Positions 1-5,512 of a stretch of DNA of 6,000 bases are shown here, in pieces (positions within the stretch are counted from its first letter, which is position 1; each line of letters opens with the position of its first letter). A program made the translations under genes and the position numbers. The notes beneath the pieces were generated by a model. It was not told the origin of the DNA. It did no database searches and was given only the letters and a program-made list of their open reading frames with translations. This DNA comes from Caldora sp. SIO3E6. GTDB taxonomy: Bacteria > Cyanobacteriota > Cyanobacteriia > Cyanobacteriales > Coleofasciculaceae. The stretch covers positions 1-6,000 of the forward strand of contig JAAHHL010000475.1 of NCBI GenBank assembly GCA_010672185.1, given 5' to 3'.

Positions 1-68
1 TCTAACACCCACCATCTAACACCTAACACCCACCACCCACCACCTACCACCTAATACCTAATACCTAA
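1..68. repeat. Degenerate CCTAACA/CCACCCA-type short tandem repeat (STRR)
   Basis: The first 68 bases are a run of 7- to 8-bp units such as CTAACAC, CCACCCA, CTACCAC and CTAATAC. The array starts at or before the window edge and stops about 13 bp before the ccmM ribosome binding site. The same CCTAACA unit recurs near 2884. Cyanobacterial STRRs of this kind are common intergenic repeats with no established function. No promoter could be recognised here, so ccmM is probably transcribed from further upstream, as in ccmK/ccmL/ccmM clusters (inference). Confidence 0.8.
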
Positions 69-80
69 GCTTGTTCAGAT

Positions 81-85
81 AGGAG
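81..85 (+). promoter_or_regulatory. Ribosome binding site of ccmM
   Basis: AGGAG lies 10 nt before the ATG at 96. It is the clearest Shine-Dalgarno sequence in the window and supports that start codon. Confidence 0.75.
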
Positions 86-95
86 TTAAGACATT

Positions 96-1793
96 ATGGC
101 AGTCCAAAGCAATGCGGCACCCCCAACACCTTGGTCTAAAAGTTTAGCGGAACCCCAAATTCATGAAACCGCTTATGTGCATTCTTTTTCTAACATTATT
201 GGGGATGTCAGGATTTCTGAGAATGTCTTAATTGCCCCTGGCACTTCTATTCGAGCTGACGAAGGAGGACCTTTTTACATTGGTGCTGGCACCAATATTC
301 AAGATGGTGTGGTCATTCATGGCCTCGACGAAGGTAAAGTAGTTGGGGATAACCAGGAAAATTACTCAGTCTGGATTGGGAATAATGCTTCGATCACTCA
401 CATGAGTCTGATTCACGGTCCGGCTTATATTGGGGACGATTGCTTTATTGGTTTTCGTTCCACAGTATTCAATGCCCGGATTGGTAAAGGCTGTATTGTG
501 ATGATGCATGCCTTGGTTCAGGATGTAGAAATTCCCCCTGGTAAATATGTACCTTCAGGAGCGGTGATTACCACCCAGCAACAAGCTGAACGACTGCCAG
601 ATGTTGAAGAACAAGATATGCAGTTTGCTCATCATGTGGCAGTAACTAATGAGGCATTGCGCTCAGGATATCAATGCTTTGAGAATAATGCCTGTATCAC
701 CCCTATCCGAAATCAAATTGCCCAAAAGCCTGACTTTAATGGCAACGGCGACAGTAGTCCTCACAGTTCTCAAAATTCTTATAGTTCCATGTCTTCTAGT
801 ACACAATTGAGTTCAGATATTCAAACACAGGTTAGTCAACTATTAGCCCAAGGTTACCGCATTGGAGCTGAGTATGCTGATGAACGCCGCTTCCGTACCA
901 GTTCTTGGAAAAGTGCTCCCTCGATTCACTCTGACCGAAAATCAGCAGTTATCGCGGCTTTGTCTGATTGTTTAGCAGAACACGAGGGTGAGTATGTACG
1001 GCTAATTGGGATTGATCCGAAAGCCAAGCGACGGGTTCTCGAAGAAATCATCCAAAAACCTGGTGCTAAACCAAGCACTACTGGCAAATCCGCAGTGTCT
1101 CGTTCTAGCTACAGCAGTTCATCATCTTCGAGCTACAGTTCCGCTAAAGCTTCCAGCTCAGGGTTGGATTCTGAAGTAGCCGTCAAGGTAGGTCAACTGT
1201 TAAGCCAAGGCTACCGCATTGGAGCTGAGTACGCGGATGAGCGTCGCTTCCGTACCAGTTCCTGGAAAGATGCTCCCTCGATTCACTCTAACAAAAAATC
1301 GGAAGTTATCGCTGCTCTATCTGATTGTCTAGCAGAACATGAGGGTGAGTATGTGCGGTTGATAGGAATTGATCCGAAGGCGAAACGGCGGATTCTCCAA
1401 GAAATTATCCAAAAACCGGGTGATAAGCCTCAAGCTGGAGCTAACTATGCTAGTACCAATGGTGCTAAGAGCAGTAGTAGCTATAAGAGGGCAGAATCGT
1501 CAACCTCAAGGACATCAAAATCTAACACCTCCTTAAGCCAGGAAACTGTTGAACAGGTGCGTCAGCTATTGTCTCAAGGGTACAAAATTGGTACAGAACA
1601 TGCTGACAAACGTCGCTTCCGTACCAGTTCTTGGCAAAGTTGCTCCCCCATCGCCTCCACTCGCGAGTCGGAAGTTATTGAAGGTTTGGAAGATTGCATA
1701 ACCAGCCATAGTGATGAGTATGTACGCTTGATTGGCATTGACACCAAACAAAAGCGGCGTGTCTTAGAGACGATTATTCAAAAGCCTAACTAA
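96..1793 (+). CDS. ccmM: Carboxysome assembly protein CcmM: gamma-carbonic anhydrase domain plus three RbcS-like modules
   Basis: CcmM (565 aa) organises the beta-carboxysome interior. Residues ~20-205 form a left-handed beta-helix gamma-carbonic anhydrase domain. Visible are R53, D55, Q69, D70 and the probable zinc ligands H75, H102 and H107, plus C194 and C200, the positions of the activating disulfide described for the Thermosynechococcus enzyme. Three SSUL modules follow at 246-323, 365-442 and 488-565, each with the core RRFRTSSW and EYVRLIGID. They are joined by Ser-rich flexible linkers (~217-240, 327-357, 450-480). SSULs bind Rubisco and drive its condensation; the N-terminal domain contacts CcmN. 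The length is near that of the three-module Synechococcus 7942 protein. An internal ATG at 789 (M232), in the linker before SSUL1, could give a 334-aa SSUL-only form like CcmM35, but no Shine-Dalgarno precedes it. ccmN follows after 181 bp. Identification is near certain; catalytic activity is inferred. Confidence 0.97.
   Translation: MAVQSNAAPPTPWSKSLAEPQIHETAYVHSFSNIIGDVRISENVLIAPGTSIRADEGGPFYIGAGTNIQDGVVIHGLDEGKVVGDNQENYSVWIGNNASITHMSLIHGPAYIGDDCFIGFRSTVFNARIGKGCIVMMHALVQDVEIPPGKYVPSGAVITTQQQAERLPDVEEQDMQFAHHVAVTNEALRSGYQCFENNACITPIRNQIAQKPDFNGNGDSSPHSSQNSYSSMSSSTQLSSDIQTQVSQLLAQGYRIGAEYADERRFRTSSWKSAPSIHSDRKSAVIAALSDCLAEHEGEYVRLIGIDPKAKRRVLEEIIQKPGAKPSTTGKSAVSRSSYSSSSSSSYSSAKASSSGLDSEVAVKVGQLLSQGYRIGAEYADERRFRTSSWKDAPSIHSNKKSEVIAALSDCLAEHEGEYVRLIGIDPKAKRRILQEIIQKPGDKPQAGANYASTNGAKSSSSYKRAESSTSRTSKSNTSLSQETVEQVRQLLSQGYKIGTEHADKRRFRTSSWQSCSPIASTRESEVIEGLEDCITSHSDEYVRLIGIDTKQKRRVLETIIQKPN
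831..1790 (+). repeat. Three in-gene copies of the SSUL (RbcS-like) module coding sequence
   Basis: The module is encoded at 831-1064, 1188-1421 and 1557-1790, 78 codons each. The first two proteins differ at only 8 of 78 positions, and the DNA is closely matched too (for example around 850-930 and 1207-1287). The third is clearly more divergent. This suggests that copies 1 and 2 arose by recent duplication or are kept alike by gene conversion. Confidence 0.9.
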
Positions 1794-1859
1794 GGCATTT
1801 GTCCGATACTAAGCTTAGCTCAAGCAGTGCAGTGCATTTGATCTGCATGAACTTTCCTT

Positions 1860-1923
1860 GGCTAATGGCTAATGGCTAAAAAATATATCCCAGTTATAGT
1901 TGTTAGCTATCAGTTCATTAGCC
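1860..1923. repeat. GGCTAAT heptamer repeat with inverted copy in the ccmM-ccmN spacer
   Basis: GGCTAAT occurs at 1860-1866 and 1867-1873, with GGCTAAA at 1874-1880. Its reverse complement ATTAGCC lies at 1917-1923, and TTAGCTAT begins near 1903. The two sides could pair as an imperfect stem with a loop of about 23 nt. There is no following T-run, so a rho-independent terminator is not supported. ccmM-ccmN read-through remains plausible. Confidence 0.5.
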
Positions 1924-1974
1924 TTGCTCCAGAAATGGTGAGTAATCAAAGTTAAAAACTCTGTTTCAACCAAC

Positions 1975-2697
1975 ATGCATGTGCCTACACTGCCGTTAAC
2001 TAGCAATTCTCATATATATGTCGAAGGTGATGTGAGCATTAACTCTAGTGCTGTGATTGCACAAGGAGTTATTTTACAAGCTGCCCCCGACAGTAAAATT
2101 ATTATCGCTGCTGGTGTATCGATTGGCATGGGTTCAATCCTTCATGCTCAAGGAGGTACTCTGGAAGTGGAAGCCAGTGCCAATCTAGGAGCTGGTGTTC
2201 TGTTAGTTGGCAAGGGTAAAATTGGGAAAAATGCCTGTATTGGTTCTGTGTCAACGATTTGGAACCATTCTGTTGAACCCTGGGAAGTTGTGCCTGCTGC
2301 CTCCATTCTTGGGGATAAGGGACGTCAAGTTGCTGGTATCTCTGATGGTGAGGTGTCACCATCTACTAGTCTCTCCAGTGCTCAGGTTCCAGAGGAAACA
2401 TCAGCTTTAACCAGTACAACTACTCAAGAGTCTCTCAATGGTCAAATTAGCTCCCCATCAGAAGTAGCACCGGCAGATACAACTGACGAAGAACCAATAA
2501 CAGATACCAACAACGAAGCCGAATCGATCCCAACGGAACCTGAGTCACCAGAGAGTAATCCAACGGAACCTGAGTCACCAGAAAGTAATCTGGAAGTCTC
2601 ACCACAGGAAGCATCACCGACAACAGAAGACAAAAAACCTGTATCGGGACAAGGTAGCCTGGATCAATTGCTTAAAACTCTGTTTCCTTACAAGTAG
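1975..2697 (+). CDS. ccmN: Carboxysome protein CcmN (hexapeptide-repeat domain, long acidic linker, C-terminal encapsulation peptide)
   Basis: CcmN (240 aa) bridges the CcmM-Rubisco core and the CcmK shell. Residues ~10-115 are a hexapeptide-repeat beta-helix of the kind that binds CcmM, with runs such as SSAVIAQGVILQA and GSILHAQGG. Residues ~125-226 form a low-complexity linker rich in Ser, Thr, Pro and Glu, with an exact ten-residue tandem repeat, PTEPESPESN (186-195 and 196-205). The last 13 residues, SLDQLLKTLFPYK, form an amphipathic helix typical of an encapsulation peptide. The Synechococcus 7942 protein is about 160 aa, so the extra length lies mainly in the linker. The ATG at 1975 gives a start (MHVPTLPL) that fits the family, but no clear Shine-Dalgarno precedes it. 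Position right after ccmM is typical. Identification rests on domain order, C-terminus and context. Confidence 0.93.
   Translation: MHVPTLPLTSNSHIYVEGDVSINSSAVIAQGVILQAAPDSKIIIAAGVSIGMGSILHAQGGTLEVEASANLGAGVLLVGKGKIGKNACIGSVSTIWNHSVEPWEVVPAASILGDKGRQVAGISDGEVSPSTSLSSAQVPEETSALTSTTTQESLNGQISSPSEVAPADTTDEEPITDTNNEAESIPTEPESPESNPTEPESPESNLEVSPQEASPTTEDKKPVSGQGSLDQLLKTLFPYK
2530..2589 (+). repeat. Two-copy 30-bp tandem repeat inside the ccmN linker
   Basis: Units at 2530-2559 and 2560-2589 differ at one synonymous base (GAG versus GAA). Each encodes PTEPESPESN. The 30-bp unit keeps the frame, so copy number can change without breaking the gene. Confidence 0.95.
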
Positions 2698-2722
2698 CCT
2701 CTTATATCATGTTAGGTTGCGG

Positions 2723-2762
2723 AGGAGCAGAGGAGCAGAGGAGCAGAGGAGCAGAGGAGCGG
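2723..2762. repeat. AGGAGCAG octamer tandem repeat, five units
   Basis: Five contiguous 8-bp units lie in the spacer after ccmN; the fifth has one mismatch (AGGAGCGG). The flanks are also GGAGGA-rich. Although the unit contains AGGAG, no reading frame follows that would use it as a ribosome binding site. Confidence 0.9.
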
Positions 2763-2883
2763 AGGAAGAAGAATACAATTTTCCTTAACCCTTGGGTATT
2801 TCCATATATAGGGTCTTTTTTAGCCTTCAAACACCATATATGGGAGTTGACAAAATGCACCACCCTTTAACTTGTCACCAATG

Positions 2884-2907
2884 CCTAACACCTAACACCT
2901 AACACCT
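2884..2907. repeat. CCTAACA heptamer tandem repeat, three units plus partial
   Basis: Three exact CCTAACA units (2884-2904) and a trailing CCT end 1 bp before the stop codon of the rhomboid gene. The unit is the same as in the array upstream of ccmM, so the ccmM-ccmN pair is bracketed by members of one repeat family. Confidence 0.9.
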
Positions 2908-2908
2908 T

Positions 2909-3490
2909 TTATTTTGATTTTTGCCTTGCTAAGAATCGCGCAGCCAGTACACCACCAATAAAACCAAATAAATGCCCTTCCCAAGAAACTCCTGGTTGGT
3001 TAGGCAACACCCCCCAAATCAAACCTCCATATAGAGAGCCAACAAGCAGGGAGAGCAAAATTGAAAGGAAGTTGCGATCAAAGAAACCTCGTGCTAAGAG
3101 AAAACCTAGATAGCCAAAAATGACACCACTCGCACCAATGTGAACAGCGGGGGATCCTAGTAACCAGACCCCTAGTCCACTAACTAACATGATGATGGGG
3201 GTAACAATAAAAAACTCGCTGGTTTTTTGTAACATGACAAACCAGCCCAAAACCAGAAAGGGTATGGTGTTAGAAATCAGGTGAGCAAAACCATTGTGGA
3301 GAAAAGGAGCAAAGAGAATACCCCGCAGCCCCATTATTTCTCGTGGTATAATACCGTAAATATTGAGATTGATTTTTTGTCTGAAAACAATTACGTCCAA
3401 GATCTCTAAAGCCCACATCAGGGCAATGGAACCGCCCAAGATTGTGACCTGAGTCTTGAATGCACGGGCAAAGGCTTTGGGGTTACTCAT
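2909..3490 (-). CDS. Rhomboid-family intramembrane serine protease
   Basis: This 193-aa polytopic membrane protein has the rhomboid signature. H70 and N74 sit in a hydrophobic helix (HLISN), the usual oxyanion-site pattern. The catalytic Ser is S121 in GASG, and the catalytic His is H173 in WEGHLFGFIGG, followed by a small-residue helix. About six hydrophobic segments can be seen (~16-36, 57-86, 94-112, 118-135, 142-161, 172-188), matching the six-helix bacterial core without extra domains. Rhomboids cleave single-span membrane proteins within the bilayer; the substrate here cannot be told. The start is the ATG at 3490; no good Shine-Dalgarno is visible upstream. The gene converges on ccmN and is separated from the next upstream minus-strand gene by a 582-bp repeat island, so it is probably expressed alone. 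Family assignment is firm; activity is inferred from the intact dyad. Confidence 0.93.
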   Translation of the reverse strand: MSNPKAFARAFKTQVTILGGSIALMWALEILDVIVFRQKINLNIYGIIPREIMGLRGILFAPFLHNGFAHLISNTIPFLVLGWFVMLQKTSEFFIVTPIIMLVSGLGVWLLGSPAVHIGASGVIFGYLGFLLARGFFDRNFLSILLSLLVGSLYGGLIWGVLPNQPGVSWEGHLFGFIGGVLAARFLARQKSK

Positions 3491-3564
3491 TGTTTTAAAG
3501 TCTGGAGTAATATCTTTTCGTCTATTTCCAGGTTAGCTAAATTCATTTCTATGTCTAACTGGGG

Positions 3565-3723
3565 TAGTGGCGTGACACACCTAAAATGGTAGTTTAGATT
3601 TTCGGTAGTGCGTTAGCGTAGCGTGTGCGTAGCACAAACATCTTGCTCGCTTCCTATATACCTCTAGCGAGCGAGACGCTCGCACTACATTTATTCCATC
3701 ATTTTAGGTGTGTCGCACCAGTA
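3565..3723. mobile_element. MITE-like non-coding element with 24-bp terminal inverted repeats
   Basis: Bases 3565-3588 and the reverse complement of 3700-3723 match at 21 of 24 positions and share the core GACACACCTAAAATG. Both ends begin with TA. The 159-bp body has no reading frame for a transposase. It contains a sub-repeat pair, GTAGTGCG (3605-3612) and CGCACTAC (3681-3688), and a perfect hairpin GCGAGCG-AGA-CGCTCGC at 3667-3683. The size, inverted termini and lack of coding fit a MITE. No target duplication could be confirmed and the family is unknown to me. Confidence 0.55.
3589..3688 (+). repeat. Inverted repeat arm A (100 bp), partner at 3952-4047
   Basis: This arm matches the reverse complement of 3952-4047 almost base for base. 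The clear differences are one substitution (GCGTTAGCG versus GCGTTCGCG) and a short central stretch (about 3652-3663) that is unrelated and 4 bp longer here. The arms are 263 bp apart and would form a very long stem in a transcript or cruciform. Confidence 0.92.
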
Positions 3724-3770
3724 GTAGACCGACACAGCTAAAATGTTGGGTTAGAAACGGGTTTTGAAGT

Positions 3771-3812
3771 AATAAGTAATAAGTAATAAGTAATAAGTAA
3801 TAAGTAATAAGT
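3771..3812. repeat. AATAAGT heptamer tandem repeat, six units
   Basis: Six exact 7-bp units, with partial units on both sides (AAGT before, AA after). It is a typical cyanobacterial STRR with no coding potential. Confidence 0.95.
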
Positions 3813-3874
3813 AAAATACAAGGAGAACTTATCATATCGGTTATAATACCTATAAATTTAGATTTTTCCCCTAT

Positions 3875-3919
3875 CTCCCTTGTCCCCCTTGTCCCCCTTA
3901 TCCCCCTTGTCCCCCTTGT
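3875..3919. repeat. CCCCCTTGT nonamer tandem repeat, five units
   Basis: Five 9-bp units: CTCCCTTGT, CCCCCTTGT, CCCCCTTAT and two more CCCCCTTGT. Because the unit is a multiple of three, it creates an open frame reading Ser-Pro-Leu repeats. This is an artefact of periodicity, not a gene. Confidence 0.93.
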
Positions 3920-3951
3920 CTCTAAATCACCATTTTAGCTGTGTCGCGCCA

Positions 3952-4047
3952 GTAGTGCGAGCGTCTCGCTCGCTAGAAGCAAAAAGCGAGCAAGATGTTT
4001 GTGCTACGCACACGCTACGCGAACGCACTACCGAAAATCTAAACTAC
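3952..4047 (-). repeat. Inverted repeat arm A' (96 bp), partner at 3589-3688
   Basis: This is the inverted copy of arm A. A perfect GTAGTGCG ... CGCACTAC sub-repeat (3952-3959 and 4024-4031) and the GCGAGCG/CGCTCGC hairpin are kept. The outer flank continues as a degenerate form of the shared motif (CATTTTTAGGTGGGG, 4047-4061), close to the end of the neighbouring gene. Confidence 0.92.
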
Positions 4048-4072
4048 ATTTTTAGGTGGGGTGGAAATTACC

Positions 4073-4360
4073 TTAACCGTAGGAAAGAAACTCAATTTTA
4101 GGTACTAAGGGGTCTTGAACAATACCAACTCCAGTGTATCCCCATCGTTGGAGCAAATTCTTGAGTTGACTACCAACAACCGTCTCTACAGTAAACCGCT
4201 CAGCAACATCCGCACCATGAGTATTAAGATAACTCAGAGCATCATAGCTCTCTTGAAACATCAATAGATATCCCGCCCCACCCTGCTTTGTTTCAGCATT
4301 AATTTGAGCCGCAAGATAGCGCCCATCAGTTCTAGAAAGAATCAGGTAATAGATTGTCAT
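4073..4360 (-). CDS. Conserved small protein of unknown function (95 aa)
   Basis: This is a soluble-looking 95-residue protein beginning MTIYYLILSRTDGRYLAA, with no signal peptide, membrane helix or cysteine. It has alternating hydrophobic stretches suggestive of beta strands (~3-9, 29-34, 76-81), a helical middle (~36-47, SYDALSYLNTHGADVAERF) and a C-terminal VQDPLVPKIEFLS. I recall similar short proteins as conserved hypotheticals in cyanobacteria, but know no function. The start ATG lies inside the flanking heptamer array, with no Shine-Dalgarno; no other Met could serve. The permease gene lies 123 bp upstream on the same strand, across a repeat array. Normal composition and a full-length domain-like pattern argue for a real gene. 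Confidence 0.8.
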   Translation of the reverse strand: MTIYYLILSRTDGRYLAAQINAETKQGGAGYLLMFQESYDALSYLNTHGADVAERFTVETVVGSQLKNLLQRWGYTGVGIVQDPLVPKIEFLSYG

Positions 4361-4415
4361 TTGTCATTTGTTGTTTGTTGTTTGTTATTGGTTGTTTGTT
4401 ATTTGTTATTTATCA
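4353..4415. repeat. TTTGTYR heptamer array, nine units (first half of a bipartite array)
   Basis: Units are ATTGTCA, TTTGTCA, TTTGTTG (x2), TTTGTTA, TTGGTTG, TTTGTTA (x2) and TTTATCA. On the minus strand the first unit boundary supplies the ATG of the small-protein gene. The array runs directly into the AATTACC array. Confidence 0.9.
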
Positions 4416-4470
4416 ATTACCAATTACCAATTACCAATTACCAATTCCCAATTACCAATTCCCAATTCCC
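4415..4470. repeat. AATTACC/AATTCCC heptamer array, eight units (second half of a bipartite array)
   Basis: Eight contiguous 7-bp units: five AATTACC and three AATTCCC, followed by AATTCTCC. The reverse complement (GGTAATT) resembles the TTTGTTA units of the first half, so the halves can partly pair. It ends 13 bp from the permease stop codon. Confidence 0.92.
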
Positions 4471-4483
4471 AATTCTCCAAATA

Positions 4484-5512
4484 TTATTTAAGATCTTCCA
4501 AACGAATCCGAGGATCAACTACCCTAAGTAATAAATCTGCTAACAAATTACCTAAAATCAGCATTAGAGCTCCCATCATCAAGCTTGCCATCACTAAATA
4601 AATATCTTGAGCAGTCACTGCTTGCAAAATCAAACGCCCTAAACCGGGCCAATTAAAGAAAAATTCGGCGATAAATGAGCCACTAAGTAAGCTGGCAAAT
4701 TCAAAACCGAGAATAGTAATCAAAGGATTGATGGCGTTGCGTAGAGCATGGATATAGAGCACTCGATTTTCTGGCAGTCCTTTGGCACGAGCTGTTTGGA
4801 TGTAGTCTTGGCGCAGCACCTCTAGCAATTGTCCTCTGGTAATTCGCTGTAAACCAGCAAAACTGGTAATAGACAGAGCAATAGTGGGCAAAATCATATG
4901 CCAACCGATATCTAACATTTTGCCAATAGAAGATAAATCCGCATGATTAATACTAGTCATGCCCCCTACAGGAAACAGTGGGGAGAGATTTTGAGCTAAG
5001 AACAGCAATAACAGAGCAGTAATAAAGCTGGGAAAGCCTTGACCAGTGTAGCTCATTACTTGTAGAACTCGGTCAGTAGTGCGATTTTGTTTAACTGCAG
5101 CAATAATTCCCAAAGGAATAGCGATCGCCCAAGTAACGATAATCGAAGAAATTGCCAGTAGTAAAGTTGCCCCCATCCGCTCTACCAATAACTCTGACAC
5201 GGGGCGAAAATAAACAAAACTTGTACCAAAATCAAATTTGGTAACCACTCGCCCTAACCAGCGCCAATATTGGATGTATCCTGGTTGATCCAGACCAAAT
5301 TGCTGCTGTAGTTCTTTGATACGTTCGGGGGAAATTTTGGGATTCTGCCTGAGGGTATCTAGGTAATCCCCCGGTGCAAATTGAATAATCAAAAAACTCA
5401 GAGCAGATGCTAACAATAAGGTCAACAGTCCTTGCAAGAGACGCTTAATCACATAAAGGAACGTCTCACTAGTGACCACTGTTTTTAGCCAATTCCAAGT
5501 GTTATTTGTCAT
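4484..5512 (-). CDS. ABC transporter permease, DppB/OppB (peptide/nickel) type
   Basis: This 342-aa inner-membrane permease belongs to a binding-protein-dependent importer of the dipeptide/oligopeptide class. Its N-terminus (~22-47) is the family's first helix ending in FAPGD. A periplasmic region (~50-110) carries LQQQFGLDQPGYIQYWRWL, usual for DppB-type proteins. Further membrane spans lie at ~116-140, 150-178, 205-222, 262-285 and 303-330. The cytoplasmic EAA loop that docks on the ATPase is at ~236-264 (DYIQTARAKGLPENRVLY, then RNAINPL), and the C-terminus ends VVDPRIRLEDLK. Length is normal and nothing is broken. The substrate cannot be told; no partner permease, ATPase or binding protein is in the window, common in cyanobacteria where these genes are scattered. 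The ATG at 5512 sits in a repeat and lacks a Shine-Dalgarno; a GTG at codon 12 is a possible alternative, still upstream of helix 1. Confidence 0.93.
   Translation of the reverse strand: MTNNTWNWLKTVVTSETFLYVIKRLLQGLLTLLLASALSFLIIQFAPGDYLDTLRQNPKISPERIKELQQQFGLDQPGYIQYWRWLGRVVTKFDFGTSFVYFRPVSELLVERMGATLLLAISSIIVTWAIAIPLGIIAAVKQNRTTDRVLQVMSYTGQGFPSFITALLLLFLAQNLSPLFPVGGMTSINHADLSSIGKMLDIGWHMILPTIALSITSFAGLQRITRGQLLEVLRQDYIQTARAKGLPENRVLYIHALRNAINPLITILGFEFASLLSGSFIAEFFFNWPGLGRLILQAVTAQDIYLVMASLMMGALMLILGNLLADLLLRVVDPRIRLEDLK
5121..5128. other. HIP1 palindrome GCGATCGC
   Basis: One copy of the highly iterated palindrome typical of many cyanobacterial genomes lies within the permease gene. I saw only this one in 6 kb, so density here is low. 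Confidence 0.9.

Larger units (their letters stand above)
3722..3954. repeat. Second inverted-terminus unit enclosing tandem arrays
   Basis: CGACACAGCTAAAATG at 3730-3745 and its exact reverse complement at 3931-3946 bracket a segment with the AATAAGT array, a short AT-rich stretch and the CCCCCTTGT array. Extended to 24 bp the ends match at about 20 positions. It may be a second MITE-like insertion or just the space between two inverted elements. Confidence 0.45.
3491..4072. other. Gene-free repeat island between the rhomboid gene and the small-protein gene
   Basis: No convincing gene lies in these 582 bp. From left to right they hold a short unique stretch (3491-3564), a MITE-like element (3565-3723), an overlapping second inverted-terminus unit containing a heptamer array and a nonamer array (3722-3954), and an inverted copy of the first element's core (3952-4047). 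The sequence ends 11 bp from the stop of the small-protein gene. A TATAAT at 3842 has no matching -35 box and no gene downstream on that strand. Confidence 0.85.

Noticed and set aside
1566..1751. Minus-strand open frame inside the third SSUL module
   Set aside because: Antisense to a strongly conserved domain; no supporting signals.
2102..2633. Several open frames overlapping ccmN on both strands
   Set aside because: All are shadows of ccmN, which has clear domain structure and the correct C-terminal peptide.
1955..2686. Shared 13-mer AAAACTCTGTTTC before ccmN (1955-1967) and at its 3' end (2674-2686)
   Set aside because: Too short, and one copy encodes the conserved CcmN tail; flanking bases do not match, so coincidence is likely.
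2834..2843. Perfect 10-bp palindrome CCATATATGG as an operator
   Set aside because: It lies between the 3' ends of convergent genes, where an operator has no obvious target; short AT-rich palindromes are common by chance.
2847..2852. TTGACA as a -35 promoter box
   Set aside because: No -10 box at proper spacing, and the next gene on that strand is far away; the adjacent gene is on the other strand.
3880..4101. Open frame on the plus strand beginning with Ser-Pro-Leu repeats
   Set aside because: It is produced by the 9-bp CCCCCTTGT array and runs through the inverted element. No ribosome binding site and no protein-like composition.
4304..4601. Two overlapping plus-strand open frames rich in repeated Asn-Tyr-Gln/Ile-Thr-Asn
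   Set aside because: Both read through the heptamer arrays and into the antisense strand of the permease gene. The periodic residues reflect the DNA repeat.
4701..4904. Minus-strand 67-codon frame inside the permease gene
   Set aside because: Out-of-frame shadow of the EAA-loop region of the permease.
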